Origin: a virus
DNA length: 29,958 bases
Virus record (IMG/VR): IMGVR_UViG_3300031997_000046
Location: 1-29,958 of that record
Strand: one strand, 5' to 3'
The translations under genes were made by a program, and so were the position numbers. Positions 1 to 7,611 of the stretch are shown here, one piece after another. The notes under the pieces are model-generated. The model saw only the letters and a list, made by a program, of their open reading frames with translations, made no database searches and had not been told where the DNA came from. Numbering within the stretch: the first letter of the stretch is position 1; each line of letters begins with the position of its first letter.

Positions 1-2
1 GG

Positions 3-278
3 GAAGATATCGAGAATATCGCACTCACAAAAAAAGGAGTTGATGACCTAACCGTCGAAATGCAAGAAGTGAAAGGGCTACTGAAAAACCAGTACCGGAA
101 GTGCATGGATCATTTTGCCGTTCAGGATGCCGAACTCGCAAAATTAAAGGAGTGCGCCACTACTGAGAAGGCAGTTCAGACATGGAAGGATGCGATATTC
201 AACAAAACAACGGCGTTTATCGTTTTCGTAATTGCGATTATTGATGCATCGATTCGGTTCTATCCTTGGGGGAAATAA
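3..278 (+). CDS. Coiled-coil protein with C-terminal membrane segment, 5'-truncated by the window edge
   Basis: The reading frame is open from base 3 with no start codon before an internal ATG at 60, so the gene probably begins left of the window. The first ~60 visible residues are charged and helical (likely coiled coil). The last ~25 contain one hydrophobic segment (TAFIVFVIAIIDASI), followed by a short FYPWGK tail. A coiled coil plus one C-terminal TM resembles XhlA-type holin accessory proteins and small virion or membrane adaptors, but I see no diagnostic motif. The stop overlaps the next start (TAATG), placing it in the same operon as the neck/tail genes. Function unknown; moderately sure it is a real gene. 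Confidence 0.6.
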   Translation, partial: EDIENIALTKKGVDDLTVEMQEVKGLLKNQYRKCMDHFAVQDAELAKLKECATTEKAVQTWKDAIFNKTTAFIVFVIAIIDASIRFYPWGK

Positions 279-673
279 TGGTCGAGATCAAGGGGATGAC
301 ACAACTCAAAAAGGCGTTCGGCGATCTCGGTAAACAGATGCAGAGAAACCAAGAGACGGCTCTGAAACTCGCAGCCAATGAATATAAGAACGACGTTCAA
401 GCCATCGCACCTTACGACACCGGCACTCTCCGGCGTTCAATCCATGTCGAACCGAAAACGGGATCTGTAAAAGACGGCGAAGGCAGGGCATACGTTCTTG
501 TCGGCACGGATCTCCCGTACGCTCGCAGGCTGGAGTTCGGTTTTGTCGGACCGGACAAACTTGGCAGAGTCTACAACCAAGCGCCCCGTCCGTACTTCCG
601 TCCACCATTGGACGACAACTTCGAGAAGTACAAGAATATCTATCTGGCAGCGATGGGTGAGAGCCTTGCGTGA
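278..673 (+). CDS. HK97 gp10-like neck / tail-completion protein
   Basis: A 131-residue protein matching the HK97-gp10 family in length and pattern: an N-terminal MVEIKGMTQLKKAF segment, a helical region with a conserved APYDTGTLRRSI motif (residues ~46-57), then LPYARRLEFG and RPYFRPPL near the C-terminus. These proteins act at the head-tail connector or tail terminus in siphoviruses. The ATG at 278 is chosen over an in-frame TTG at 266 because it overlaps the upstream stop as TAATG. It sits directly before the next tail-completion protein and the tail tube, the usual order. Family call fairly secure; exact position in the connector is inferred. Confidence 0.8.
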   Translation: MVEIKGMTQLKKAFGDLGKQMQRNQETALKLAANEYKNDVQAIAPYDTGTLRRSIHVEPKTGSVKDGEGRAYVLVGTDLPYARRLEFGFVGPDKLGRVYNQAPRPYFRPPLDDNFEKYKNIYLAAMGESLA

Positions 674-1076
674 TATTGTCCTGGCAGTAATCACCCGCCT
701 TAAAGCAGATGCAGCGATTATTACGGCAGTTGGTACGCGAGTGTATCGCCGTAATCTGCCAGCATCCCCTACATTCCCGGCGATCACTGTAACCAGAATC
801 GACAAAAAGAGAGACCGAAAGACCAGCACGATCCAGACCGCACGGGCTCGGATACAGTGCACGGCATGGGCAACAGATGACGGCACGGCAGAGAACCTGT
901 CTGAATTGATCATCGATTGCATGGAAATTGAAAACACCATGTTAACGGCGGGCACTAAGAAAGTTTACGTCGTTAGTAGTATCGACGGGGGCAGTACCCC
1001 AGATGAGAATACGGATCTCGTACCTCCGTTATACATGGATCATCGTGATTTGATGATTTTGTACGGCAACAGATGA
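666..1076 (+). CDS. Tail-completion / minor tail protein (DUF3168-like)
   Basis: A 136-residue protein beginning at TTG 666, which overlaps the stop of the gp10-like gene and has a GGGTGAG Shine-Dalgarno-like sequence just upstream. The frame is open further left, but there it is only the shadow of gp10. The pattern 'LRDIVLAVITRLKADAAI', then FPAITVTRI, a polar middle and a C-terminal DPLYMDHRDL-like segment (PPLYMDHRDLMI) resembles DUF3168/gp17-type tail terminator proteins, which cap the tail tube and join it to the connector. Position immediately before the tail tube supports this. The alternative is an unrelated small neck protein. Moderately sure. Confidence 0.65.
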   Translation: MRDIVLAVITRLKADAAIITAVGTRVYRRNLPASPTFPAITVTRIDKKRDRKTSTIQTARARIQCTAWATDDGTAENLSELIIDCMEIENTMLTAGTKKVYVVSSIDGGSTPDENTDLVPPLYMDHRDLMILYGNR

Positions 1077-1099
1077 ACAAAAAAGAGGAGAATTAGAAA

Positions 1100-1846
1100 A
1101 TGTCAGAAGAAGCACAGTCAACCCTCAGGATGAACCTCCTGATGGACGGTATCGCAATCGGAGAGTTGTTCGATCCCACTCTCCCGGATGCAACGGCAGA
1201 AGTCAAAGAAACCAATGCACAGAACAACATCGGAGGGATTGGAACCTCCCTGGTAACGTGGATCAAGCACGGAGAGATGACGTTCAAGGTGTATTACACG
1301 GGCAGCGCCATTCAGGAGACGCTCCGAACGGAAATCTATGACCGGGAAATGCACAACTGGACGGTCGTTATGCCGACAACCTTCCACGGCGGCGGGCATT
1401 GTTTCACGTTTGTCGGACAGTTCACGAAGAGCGCCCCGGTCGTAAATGGCAGCGACCCGGCAACGATTGAGTTCTCGGTAACGGTCAACTCGAAACCGGC
1501 AGCGGTCACTACATGGGCAACCGGGCTCACGACACCGTGGTTCTCCATCGTTGACAACGACAGCAACGCATTAACCCCCGTCCCAGCGGCATCCACGGCA
1601 GCAACTACCTACGATTTCGATATTGAGGCGTATAGTGATGACACGAGCGTCCTCATTACCCCGACCGGCTCTGGAACTATTCGGGTGAATGGAACTGTTG
1701 TTGTATCTGGAGCGGCATCAACGGCACAAACGCTGAACACCGGCTCTGGTGCGATCACATACATGTCGATCACCTGTACCGAACTGAACAAAACACCAAA
1801 GATCTACTGGCTGAGATTCAAACTCGGTGACACGGCGCACCCGTAA
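1100..1846 (+). CDS. Major tail (tube) protein with C-terminal Ig-like domain
   Basis: A 248-residue protein preceded by a good ribosome site (AGAGGAG) seven or so bases before ATG 1100. Residues ~1-140 have the mixed beta pattern of siphovirus tail tube proteins (MNLLMDG...IGEL; FTFVGQFTKSAPVVNGSDPATIEFSVTVNSKP). Residues ~160-245 form a separate Thr/Ser-rich beta-sandwich resembling the cadherin-like or Ig-like decorations often appended to tail tube proteins. It lies directly before the two-frame tail chaperone and the tape measure, exactly where a tail tube gene is expected. It would polymerise into the tail tube with the Ig-like domain on the outside. Confident from context plus architecture, not from a sequence search. 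Confidence 0.8.
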   Translation: MSEEAQSTLRMNLLMDGIAIGELFDPTLPDATAEVKETNAQNNIGGIGTSLVTWIKHGEMTFKVYYTGSAIQETLRTEIYDREMHNWTVVMPTTFHGGGHCFTFVGQFTKSAPVVNGSDPATIEFSVTVNSKPAAVTTWATGLTTPWFSIVDNDSNALTPVPAASTAATTYDFDIEAYSDDTSVLITPTGSGTIRVNGTVVVSGAASTAQTLNTGSGAITYMSITCTELNKTPKIYWLRFKLGDTAHP

Positions 1847-1854
1847 GGTGACAC

Positions 1855-2271
1855 ATGAGCGATGGCAGGAAGCATTCAGTTTTTGAAGTGGGCGGGAAGG
1901 TGTATAACCTCCGGCTCTCGTTTAATGCGATGTGCCTATTCACTGAGAATATCGGACCAATCACCGATATCCAGAACAAACCCCTGCCCGCATACCGGGG
2001 CCTGATCTGGGCAGGTATCAATGCATACGGCAGTCAGACGATCACCGTTCAGGAAGCCGGGGATCTCTGTGAATCGTTCATTGAAGAGAAGGGGCTTATG
2101 AAGTTTCAGGAAACGATGAAAGCAATCCTCAACGCTTCATGGATGAGCGATAAGAATGTCGGGGGGACTGATACGGGAAACCTGACAAAACCTTCGCCGA
2201 AATTGTCAAAGACTACGAACGCATCGCTTACGGGATCGGAGCCCTCACCCCGTCCGAGTTCTGGGACTTAA
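1855..2271 (+). CDS. Tail assembly chaperone, short (unshifted, gpG-like) product
   Basis: A 138-residue protein directly after the tail tube gene. Residues ~1-100 (HSVFEVGGKVYNLRLSFNAM ... ESFIEEKG) have the fold pattern of gpG-like tail assembly chaperones. The last ~30 residues, after the frameshift signal, are low-complexity Pro/Ser/Thr (KPSPKLSKTT...), as expected of read-on in the zero frame. The chaperone coats the tape measure protein during tail assembly. The longer -1 product is described separately. The position between tail tube and tape measure is the hallmark. Confident. Confidence 0.8.
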   Translation: MSDGRKHSVFEVGGKVYNLRLSFNAMCLFTENIGPITDIQNKPLPAYRGLIWAGINAYGSQTITVQEAGDLCESFIEEKGLMKFQETMKAILNASWMSDKNVGGTDTGNLTKPSPKLSKTTNASLTGSEPSPRPSSGT

Positions 2272-2531
2272 CCCCGGCTGAACTCATGCCGTATATCGAC
2301 ACCCGGATTGAATGGCAAAAGGAGCAGACGAAAATGGAAAACGAACGGTTTGGATTGATTGCAGCAACCCTTGTAAATCAGAACAGGACAAAGGGCTCGA
2401 AAGTTCGTCAGCCGGGCGATTTCTTCAAGTCTGCACCATCAAAAAAGCAATCAAAAAAGAATCAGGGTGATCAGATGGAGCAGTTCTACTCCGGCATGAT
2501 GGCACTGGCAAAAGTATCAGGAGGTAAATGA
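1855..2531 (+). CDS. Tail assembly chaperone, long product by -1 frameshift (gpGT-like)
   Basis: The -1 frame is open from 2172 to the stop at 2529-2531 and encodes protein-like sequence before any ATG: KTFAEIVKDYERIAYGI and then LTPSEFWDLTPAEL, a motif common in T-domains of tail chaperones, running into MPYIDTRIEWQKEQTK. The -1 frame has a stop at 2169-2171, so the shift must happen after it. A canonical heptamer, G GGA AAC at 2175-2181, is in exactly the right register just beyond that stop. The fused product would be ~225 residues, analogous to lambda gpGT, made at low ratio to the short form. The mechanism is well known in tailed phages. Shift efficiency here is unknown. Confidence 0.75.
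2175..2181 (+). other. Programmed -1 ribosomal frameshift slippery heptamer GGGAAAC
   Basis: In the reading frame of the short chaperone the bases split as G GGA AAC, fitting X XXY YYZ. Lambda G/T uses the closely similar GGGAAAG. It lies four bases after the last -1-frame stop (2169-2171), and the -1 frame then stays open for ~350 bases. Confidence 0.75.
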
Positions 2532-2532
2532 T

Positions 2533-4872
2533 ATGGGTGTTGAAGCGTTTCTGAAAGGAATTGCGTTCCCGATTACTGCTGATATTAAGGGACTTGTCGA
2601 GGGATTGGGAAAAGTCGATGCAAAACTAACAGCAACAGAACAGGCATTTCAACGCGGCCAAAAAGTAATAGCCGGATGGGCTACTTCGGCCGGACTTGCA
2701 GCAACTGGAGCCGGTGTTGCCATTCTGGCACTCTCAAAATCTGCCGATACTACGAACGCCCGGCTGGGCGTCACAGGACTTACTATTGGTGAGAATACCG
2801 ACACAATGAGGGATTGGGCACTATCAATTTCTGATGCCGGATTCAGACTTGACGATGTAGTATCAACGATGGATCTCCTCGGACGGGCGGGTGTTCGCGG
2901 TGAGAGCAGCATCACCGGGCTCGCAAAACAGTTTGATAAACTCGGAGATGCAGTCGGAGTTTCAGCCGCACAAACCGCACAATCGATGATCCCGGCGATG
3001 TATGCTTTTGATATTCCCCTTGAAAAAGTCGGGGAGCACATGGATGGGATTGCTTACCTAGTTGGCAACAGTCTCATTGATTTTAGCGATCTTGCATCTG
3101 TTTTAGGTCAACTCGGAACACGCCTTAACGGCCTTGGTTTCTCGCTTGAAGATACGGAAGCCCTGATGCTGGCAATGACCCGGGCAGGAGTCCCGGCAGA
3201 ACTCATAATGAAACGGATGAGGACAGCCGTCACTGATTACGAGCAGGCGCTCCAAAAGTCAGCGGATGCGGCAAAGGATGTAGTTACTGCCGAAAGCAGG
3301 CTTGCAGATTCCCAGAAATCATTAACCCGCCTTGAACGCGATTATGCCAGAGCATTGCAGGAAGCGGGGGACACTTCAGAAGAAACAGCCCGCATTGAAC
3401 TCCGATACTCTGATCAGATGGCGGACGCAAAGAAAACCCTTCTTAACCTCGAAAAGGATTATCAGGAAGCGTTAGCAGAAGCCCAGAACACCACAAAGGA
3501 CGTTGCCCGGTTGGAAAAAGACCGCAACAAAGAATTAACACGGCAGAGCAAAGAAGCGGCAAAACTCGAAGCAGAGTACGCTAAAGACAAAGAAAACCTT
3601 GATCGGGAAGCCCGCTTAAATTGGGCGGATCAGTCCGGCAACGCTCGCAAATCAGCAGACCTTGAAGAGCAGTATGCAGAACGCCGGGCTGGTCTGACAG
3701 AACGTGCATTAGAGAACACGGAAAACTATAACGAACGCCTGACAGAAATCACCGATACCACAGAAGCGGTGGCAGCGGTTGAAAAACGGTATGCAGACCA
3801 AAAAGAAGATACACAGGAACGGATCAACGACCAGACTTCCGATTATAACAAGGAACTGATCGCCGCTCTTGAAACCTCAAAGGCCACTGTTGCCGTTCAG
3901 GAAGCCTATGCAGACCGGTTCGCCGATACGAACGCACAGATCGCAGCGCAACGGGCAGAACTCGCAAAATTGCGGGAAGACGCCGCGAAACCAGCACCAA
4001 CAAAAGAGGATTTCATAACTCAGTTGGTTCCCCTACAAGAGTTCGTCGCAGCACAAAACCAGATCCAAAAAGATTCTGTTGGGTGGGCTGAAAAACGAGC
4101 GGAGGCAATGGAGAAAGAAGTATCAGCGACAGACCGGCTCGCATCTGCAATGGAAAAATTAACGCTTCAGATGGGGACCGCTGTAAGTCCGGCGCAGGAT
4201 TTGGGCGCGGCGCTTTCAATTGGTGGACCCATCCTAATGGGAATTACACAGTTTATTGCGGTGTTACCCCAACTTGGGGCGGCATTTGCCACTCTTAAAA
4301 CCGTATTAATTGGTGTTGGAACACTATTATCAACATCATTTATCGCAGCGTTTGCGGCGGGAATTGCTCTCGGACTTGTAGGGGTATGGGTATTGATGAA
4401 AACCGGTATCCTTCAGGGCATTGCCGATCTTGGAAAATGGTTCGGTTCTGTTATGCCGGGATGGGTGACGGATGTTCTAAAAATTATTGCCGCACCGATA
4501 GGGTCATTGGGCGCTGGTATTATCTCACTCGTATCAGGCGATTTCGGAAAGATATTCGATAACATGATGAAACCATTTACAATGGCTTCGGAATCTCTGA
4601 ATAGACTTACCGGGGGCCGCATTAATTTCACCATCCCAAAAATGGCAGAAGGCGGCATTGTCACATCCCCCACGATCGCCATGATCGGAGAGTCCGGGCC
4701 TGAAGCCGTTGTTCCGCTATCACGCGGGGGCGCGGGTATGGGTGCAATGGGAGGCGTAACTATCACCGGAAATACGTTCAACGTCCGATCAGACAATGAC
4801 ATCAAACTGATCGCCCAGGAACTCTACACGCTCACGACCAGAACCAACCGGGGAAGGGGGAGTACCGGATGA
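2533..4872 (+). CDS. Tail tape measure protein
   Basis: A 779-residue protein preceded by GGAGG eight bases before ATG 2533. The N-terminal ~230 residues match the TP901-type tape measure core (SKSADTTNARLGVTGL, the VVSTMDLLGRAGVRGESSITGLAKQF region). Residues ~236-490 are highly charged, repetitive coiled coil with recurring YADR/KD/TTE patterns. Residues ~555-640 are hydrophobic with several membrane-length helices. The end contains AEGGIVTSPTIAMIGESGPE, a motif typical of tape measure C-termini. It sets tail length and is ejected or channel-forming during DNA delivery. The length implies a tail of very roughly 115 nm if ~0.15 nm per residue applies. Confident. Confidence 0.92.
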   Translation: MGVEAFLKGIAFPITADIKGLVEGLGKVDAKLTATEQAFQRGQKVIAGWATSAGLAATGAGVAILALSKSADTTNARLGVTGLTIGENTDTMRDWALSISDAGFRLDDVVSTMDLLGRAGVRGESSITGLAKQFDKLGDAVGVSAAQTAQSMIPAMYAFDIPLEKVGEHMDGIAYLVGNSLIDFSDLASVLGQLGTRLNGLGFSLEDTEALMLAMTRAGVPAELIMKRMRTAVTDYEQALQKSADAAKDVVTAESRLADSQKSLTRLERDYARALQEAGDTSEETARIELRYSDQMADAKKTLLNLEKDYQEALAEAQNTTKDVARLEKDRNKELTRQSKEAAKLEAEYAKDKENLDREARLNWADQSGNARKSADLEEQYAERRAGLTERALENTENYNERLTEITDTTEAVAAVEKRYADQKEDTQERINDQTSDYNKELIAALETSKATVAVQEAYADRFADTNAQIAAQRAELAKLREDAAKPAPTKEDFITQLVPLQEFVAAQNQIQKDSVGWAEKRAEAMEKEVSATDRLASAMEKLTLQMGTAVSPAQDLGAALSIGGPILMGITQFIAVLPQLGAAFATLKTVLIGVGTLLSTSFIAAFAAGIALGLVGVWVLMKTGILQGIADLGKWFGSVMPGWVTDVLKIIAAPIGSLGAGIISLVSGDFGKIFDNMMKPFTMASESLNRLTGGRINFTIPKMAEGGIVTSPTIAMIGESGPEAVVPLSRGGAGMGAMGGVTITGNTFNVRSDNDIKLIAQELYTLTTRTNRGRGSTG

Positions 4873-5447
4873 CCGACAACGGCGGCTTCACCATCGGTGG
4901 CATACCCGCGACAACCTACGGTGTGACGTTGCTATACGCTCCCGGGCAGCCATTCTTACCAGAGACACGGGACAGGACGGTCGAGATCACCGGGAAAGCA
5001 GGTGTTTATTGGTTCGATTCGGATCTCGGAGTGAGGACGTTCTCCCTTCCCTGCCGGTTCACGGGAGCAGCGGATGCTGCCGCTCTTGATGTGCTCATCC
5101 GGGCGTTCGCACGGGTATTCGTGCACGTACACGGGAGACCCCGCCAGCTCGCGCTGATCTTCGATGACGCTCCCGATGTATCCTATCTTGTGAGGTATGC
5201 CGGGCAGATTCCCTTTGATCGGGCCTGGGTGGGGTGCAGTGAATTCACGCTGAACCTTGTCGCCGATGATCCCTATGCTTACGAGCCGGAGGACGCGACC
5301 AGTATCAGCATCACGACATCCGCAACAGTGGCGGGGACAATTACCTCATCAGGTAATGTCGAAACTCCTGCCGAATTTTGCTTGACGAACACGGGAGCCA
5401 GCCCGATAACTGGTATTACTATCAGGGTAATTTACGAGGTGACTTAA
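4869..5447 (+). CDS. Distal tail protein (Dit-like)
   Basis: A 192-residue protein whose ATG overlaps the tape measure stop (ATGA). The N-terminal half (FTIGGIPATTYGVTLL, PETRDRTVEITGKAG, then FSLPCRFTGAADAAALD) matches the N-terminal belt domain of Dit/siphovirus tail component proteins. LVRYAGQIPFDRAWVG...FTLNLVADDPYAY marks the belt's last strands. The C-terminal galectin-like part appears short. Dit forms the hexameric baseplate hub linking the tail tube to the tail tip. The place right after the tape measure supports the call. Confidence 0.85.
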   Translation: MTDNGGFTIGGIPATTYGVTLLYAPGQPFLPETRDRTVEITGKAGVYWFDSDLGVRTFSLPCRFTGAADAAALDVLIRAFARVFVHVHGRPRQLALIFDDAPDVSYLVRYAGQIPFDRAWVGCSEFTLNLVADDPYAYEPEDATSISITTSATVAGTITSSGNVETPAEFCLTNTGASPITGITIRVIYEVT

Positions 5448-5451
5448 AAAC

Positions 5452-5874
5452 ATGGCTTATGAAGGACTTTCAGAATATGCAATTAAAAATCTTCTTGATG
5501 AAGTAGTGGGAAAAACCGCGTTCGTCATGCCGACAGTATGGTGTGCGCTCTACAACGGCAACCCGCTGGTCGCAGGTGTGGAACTTGCGGATCCCCCGGC
5601 AACGGATTACGCACGGGAAGCCTGCGCAGGAAAATGGGCGGCGGCAGCGTTTGTCTCACCAACTGGCACGAGTGCCAGCAATGCGGATATCGATTTCGGA
5701 GTTGCCGGGGCTGCATGGGGAACTGTGGATTATTTTGCGCTCTTTGATTCAAACTCCGGCGGCAACATGCTGGCATCGGGACCGCTTGAAGTCAGCCGAT
5801 CCGTGCAACTGAATGACCCGGTGAAGTTTCCGAGCGGTGAACTGAAGATCAGGATGTCGCAGACAGTCTCATAA
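5452..5874 (+). CDS. Putative minor tail / fibre-associated protein
   Basis: A 140-residue protein with an N-terminal helix followed by an all-beta region: VWCALYNGNP, TDYAREACAGKW, NADIDFGVAGAAWGTVDYFALFDSNSGGNMLASGPL, then VKFPSGELKIRM. This order (a 'W-G-T-V..ALFD..SGGN.L' core and a final 'F.sGeLkI.m') recurs in small phage tail proteins annotated as fibre or Gp80-like structural proteins. It lies between Dit and other tail-tip genes. Structural role likely; exact identity not known to me. Confidence 0.6.
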   Translation: MAYEGLSEYAIKNLLDEVVGKTAFVMPTVWCALYNGNPLVAGVELADPPATDYAREACAGKWAAAAFVSPTGTSASNADIDFGVAGAAWGTVDYFALFDSNSGGNMLASGPLEVSRSVQLNDPVKFPSGELKIRMSQTVS

Positions 5875-5887
5875 GGACGGCTGAAGA

Positions 5888-6679
5888 ATGCGGTACGATC
5901 GGGATACAACGGATCGTGGGGGTGCGTATGACCGTGACGGTACGGCAGGCGTTCTCCAGAATCTTGCAGCCTATCCCGATTCTTCGACATCTATTTTTGC
6001 CCGGTTCCAGATCGAGCATCTCCTGTCAGGATACCCGGATACCGACAGTGATACGAAAGGCGCTCTCCTGTTGGCACTGGCAGCTCACGCAGATTCCGGT
6101 ACTGATATTCATGCGGCGTTACTCCTTGCTCTCGCATCCTACATAGAAACGGAAAGCAGCGAATATTCCCGGCTCCAGATTTCGCACAACCTCGCAGTCC
6201 GGGATGTCTCCAGCGTTCCGACGGATTGCGGCAGACAAACGTATGACCGGATGACGTATGATCGGGAATATACTCAGGCACTCACCCCCACATTGACCGG
6301 GACGGCAACCAATGTATATGCCCGGTTGCAGCTCACCAACCTGCTTGCGGGGCAATCAGATACAGGCTCTTCTGAGTACGCCCGGTTGCAGATCGCCCAT
6401 AACCTGAAGGCACAGATCGATACCGCATCCAGCATCTACGCACAACTCCGGCAGGTCGATTCATGGACGTTCACCTTTGCGGGTACGCTGGCAGCCGGGA
6501 AGAAACTCTGTATCGATACGCGGGATTTCACCGTGAAGAATGACGGAGTAAATGCAATCGCGTCTTTCACCGGGGAATTTCCGTCGATATTCACGGGTAC
6601 AAATTGGGTGATTTACACGGATTCGGAAGGATCGAGAACCGTAACGTTAGTTGTCTCCAAGCGGGACAGGAAGGTGTAA
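5888..6679 (+). CDS. Repeat-containing tail-tip protein with Dit-like C-terminal domain
   Basis: A 263-residue protein. The N-terminal ~185 residues consist of degenerate ~20-residue repeats of the form S-S-x-Y-A-R-L-Q-I-x-H-N-L (SIFARFQIEHLL, SEYSRLQISHNL, NVYARLQLTNLL, SEYARLQIAHNL, SIYAQLRQ). They are interrupted by a second copy of an Asp/Arg/Tyr-rich motif (MRYDRDTTDRGGAYDRD at the start, GRQTYDRMTYDREY at ~residue 116). The last ~75 residues (WTFTFAGTLAAGKKLCIDTR ... IFTGTNWVIYTDSEGSRTV) resemble the C-terminal beta-sandwich of siphovirus tail components. I infer a baseplate or fibre adaptor with a repeat stalk. The repeats suggest internal duplication. Confidence 0.65.
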   Translation: MRYDRDTTDRGGAYDRDGTAGVLQNLAAYPDSSTSIFARFQIEHLLSGYPDTDSDTKGALLLALAAHADSGTDIHAALLLALASYIETESSEYSRLQISHNLAVRDVSSVPTDCGRQTYDRMTYDREYTQALTPTLTGTATNVYARLQLTNLLAGQSDTGSSEYARLQIAHNLKAQIDTASSIYAQLRQVDSWTFTFAGTLAAGKKLCIDTRDFTVKNDGVNAIASFTGEFPSIFTGTNWVIYTDSEGSRTVTLVVSKRDRKV

Positions 6680-6685
6680 AAAAGT

Positions 6686-7597
6686 ATGACTTATGTAGCA
6701 TTACCAAATCCAAAGAAAAACGGGTTGTCAACGACGATAGCCGCGCCCGGTATCGGGGCCGGTGACGCCACGATTCCCGTAACGGAATGCGCCGTCTTCT
6801 ATGACGATGCAGCCGGGCTGATCCTTGAAGGCATTGTAATTTCAAGGAACAATGCCGTTGAAACCGCAACAGAAGAGATCAAGATTACCGGGTGCTCGGC
6901 AGCATCGGGGGCCGGAAATCTTACCGGTGTGACCCGTGGCGTGAGCGCTGACGGATCAAATGGTGCGGCGGCTGCGTGGATCGCTGGCACGCTGATCTCT
7001 GTGGGATTCACATCAACCCTGATGAAACGGATCAAGGACAACTTTGCCGATCACGAGAGCAACAAAGCGCCGAAGGTCATATCGGATTATTTCACTCTGT
7101 ATCCAATAGGAGCATCGGTTCCGAGCAGCAACACAGCCACCCCGCCCGTCGACCGGTATGAAACAACCACGAACAAGATCAATCAGGTCTATGGCGTGTT
7201 CACCGATGGCGGCACGGAAACGCTCCAGTGGTCGCACGTATTCCCGAATGACTGGAACGGTGACGATGCAACCCTTGGAAAGATCATCGCTCAATTCGGG
7301 TGGACGGCATTATCAGGATCCGGCACCGTCAAATGGGTGCTGAAAGGAAAAATACTCCCGAACGATGCAGCGCTGGATACGGCATTCGCAGCGATTGGAG
7401 ACGCAACTGATACGCTCATCACGGCAGAAGATCAGCATCTCTCGCCTGCGACCACCGGCGCGGTAATATCACCCGTCGCATCTGGAGGAAAGAAGGTTGT
7501 ATTTGAGGTGTCCCGCGATTCCGCGAATGATACCCTGAATGCAACCGCTCTGTTGCTTGAAGTACCTATACAGTTCATCCGGACACTGGCAGCGTGA
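6686..7597 (+). CDS. Putative tail fibre / baseplate structural protein
   Basis: A 303-residue protein in the tail-tip cluster. The first ~110 residues (IAAPGIGAGDATIPVTE...GILI-type strands...GNLTGVTRGV...IAGTLISVGFTSTLMKRIKDNF) resemble the small beta domain found at the start of many phage tail fibres, here ending in a helical linker. The remainder (~130-300) is a beta-rich domain ending KKVVFEVSRDSANDTLNATALLLEVPIQF, consistent with a jelly-roll or carbohydrate-binding-like fold. No enzymatic motifs seen. Likely a virion tip protein; receptor contact is inference. Confidence 0.6.
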   Translation: MTYVALPNPKKNGLSTTIAAPGIGAGDATIPVTECAVFYDDAAGLILEGIVISRNNAVETATEEIKITGCSAASGAGNLTGVTRGVSADGSNGAAAAWIAGTLISVGFTSTLMKRIKDNFADHESNKAPKVISDYFTLYPIGASVPSSNTATPPVDRYETTTNKINQVYGVFTDGGTETLQWSHVFPNDWNGDDATLGKIIAQFGWTALSGSGTVKWVLKGKILPNDAALDTAFAAIGDATDTLITAEDQHLSPATTGAVISPVASGGKKVVFEVSRDSANDTLNATALLLEVPIQFIRTLAA

Positions 7598-7611
7598 GGG
7601 GTGAGTGTATC

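Noticed and set aside
437-955. Reverse-strand frame over the gp10/tail-completion genes
   Set aside because: Antisense to two conserved tail genes and without any domain.
2161-2171. Six-G run at 2161-2166 as the frameshift site
   Set aside because: A -1 slip there meets an immediate TGA at 2169-2171; the downstream GGGAAAC does not.
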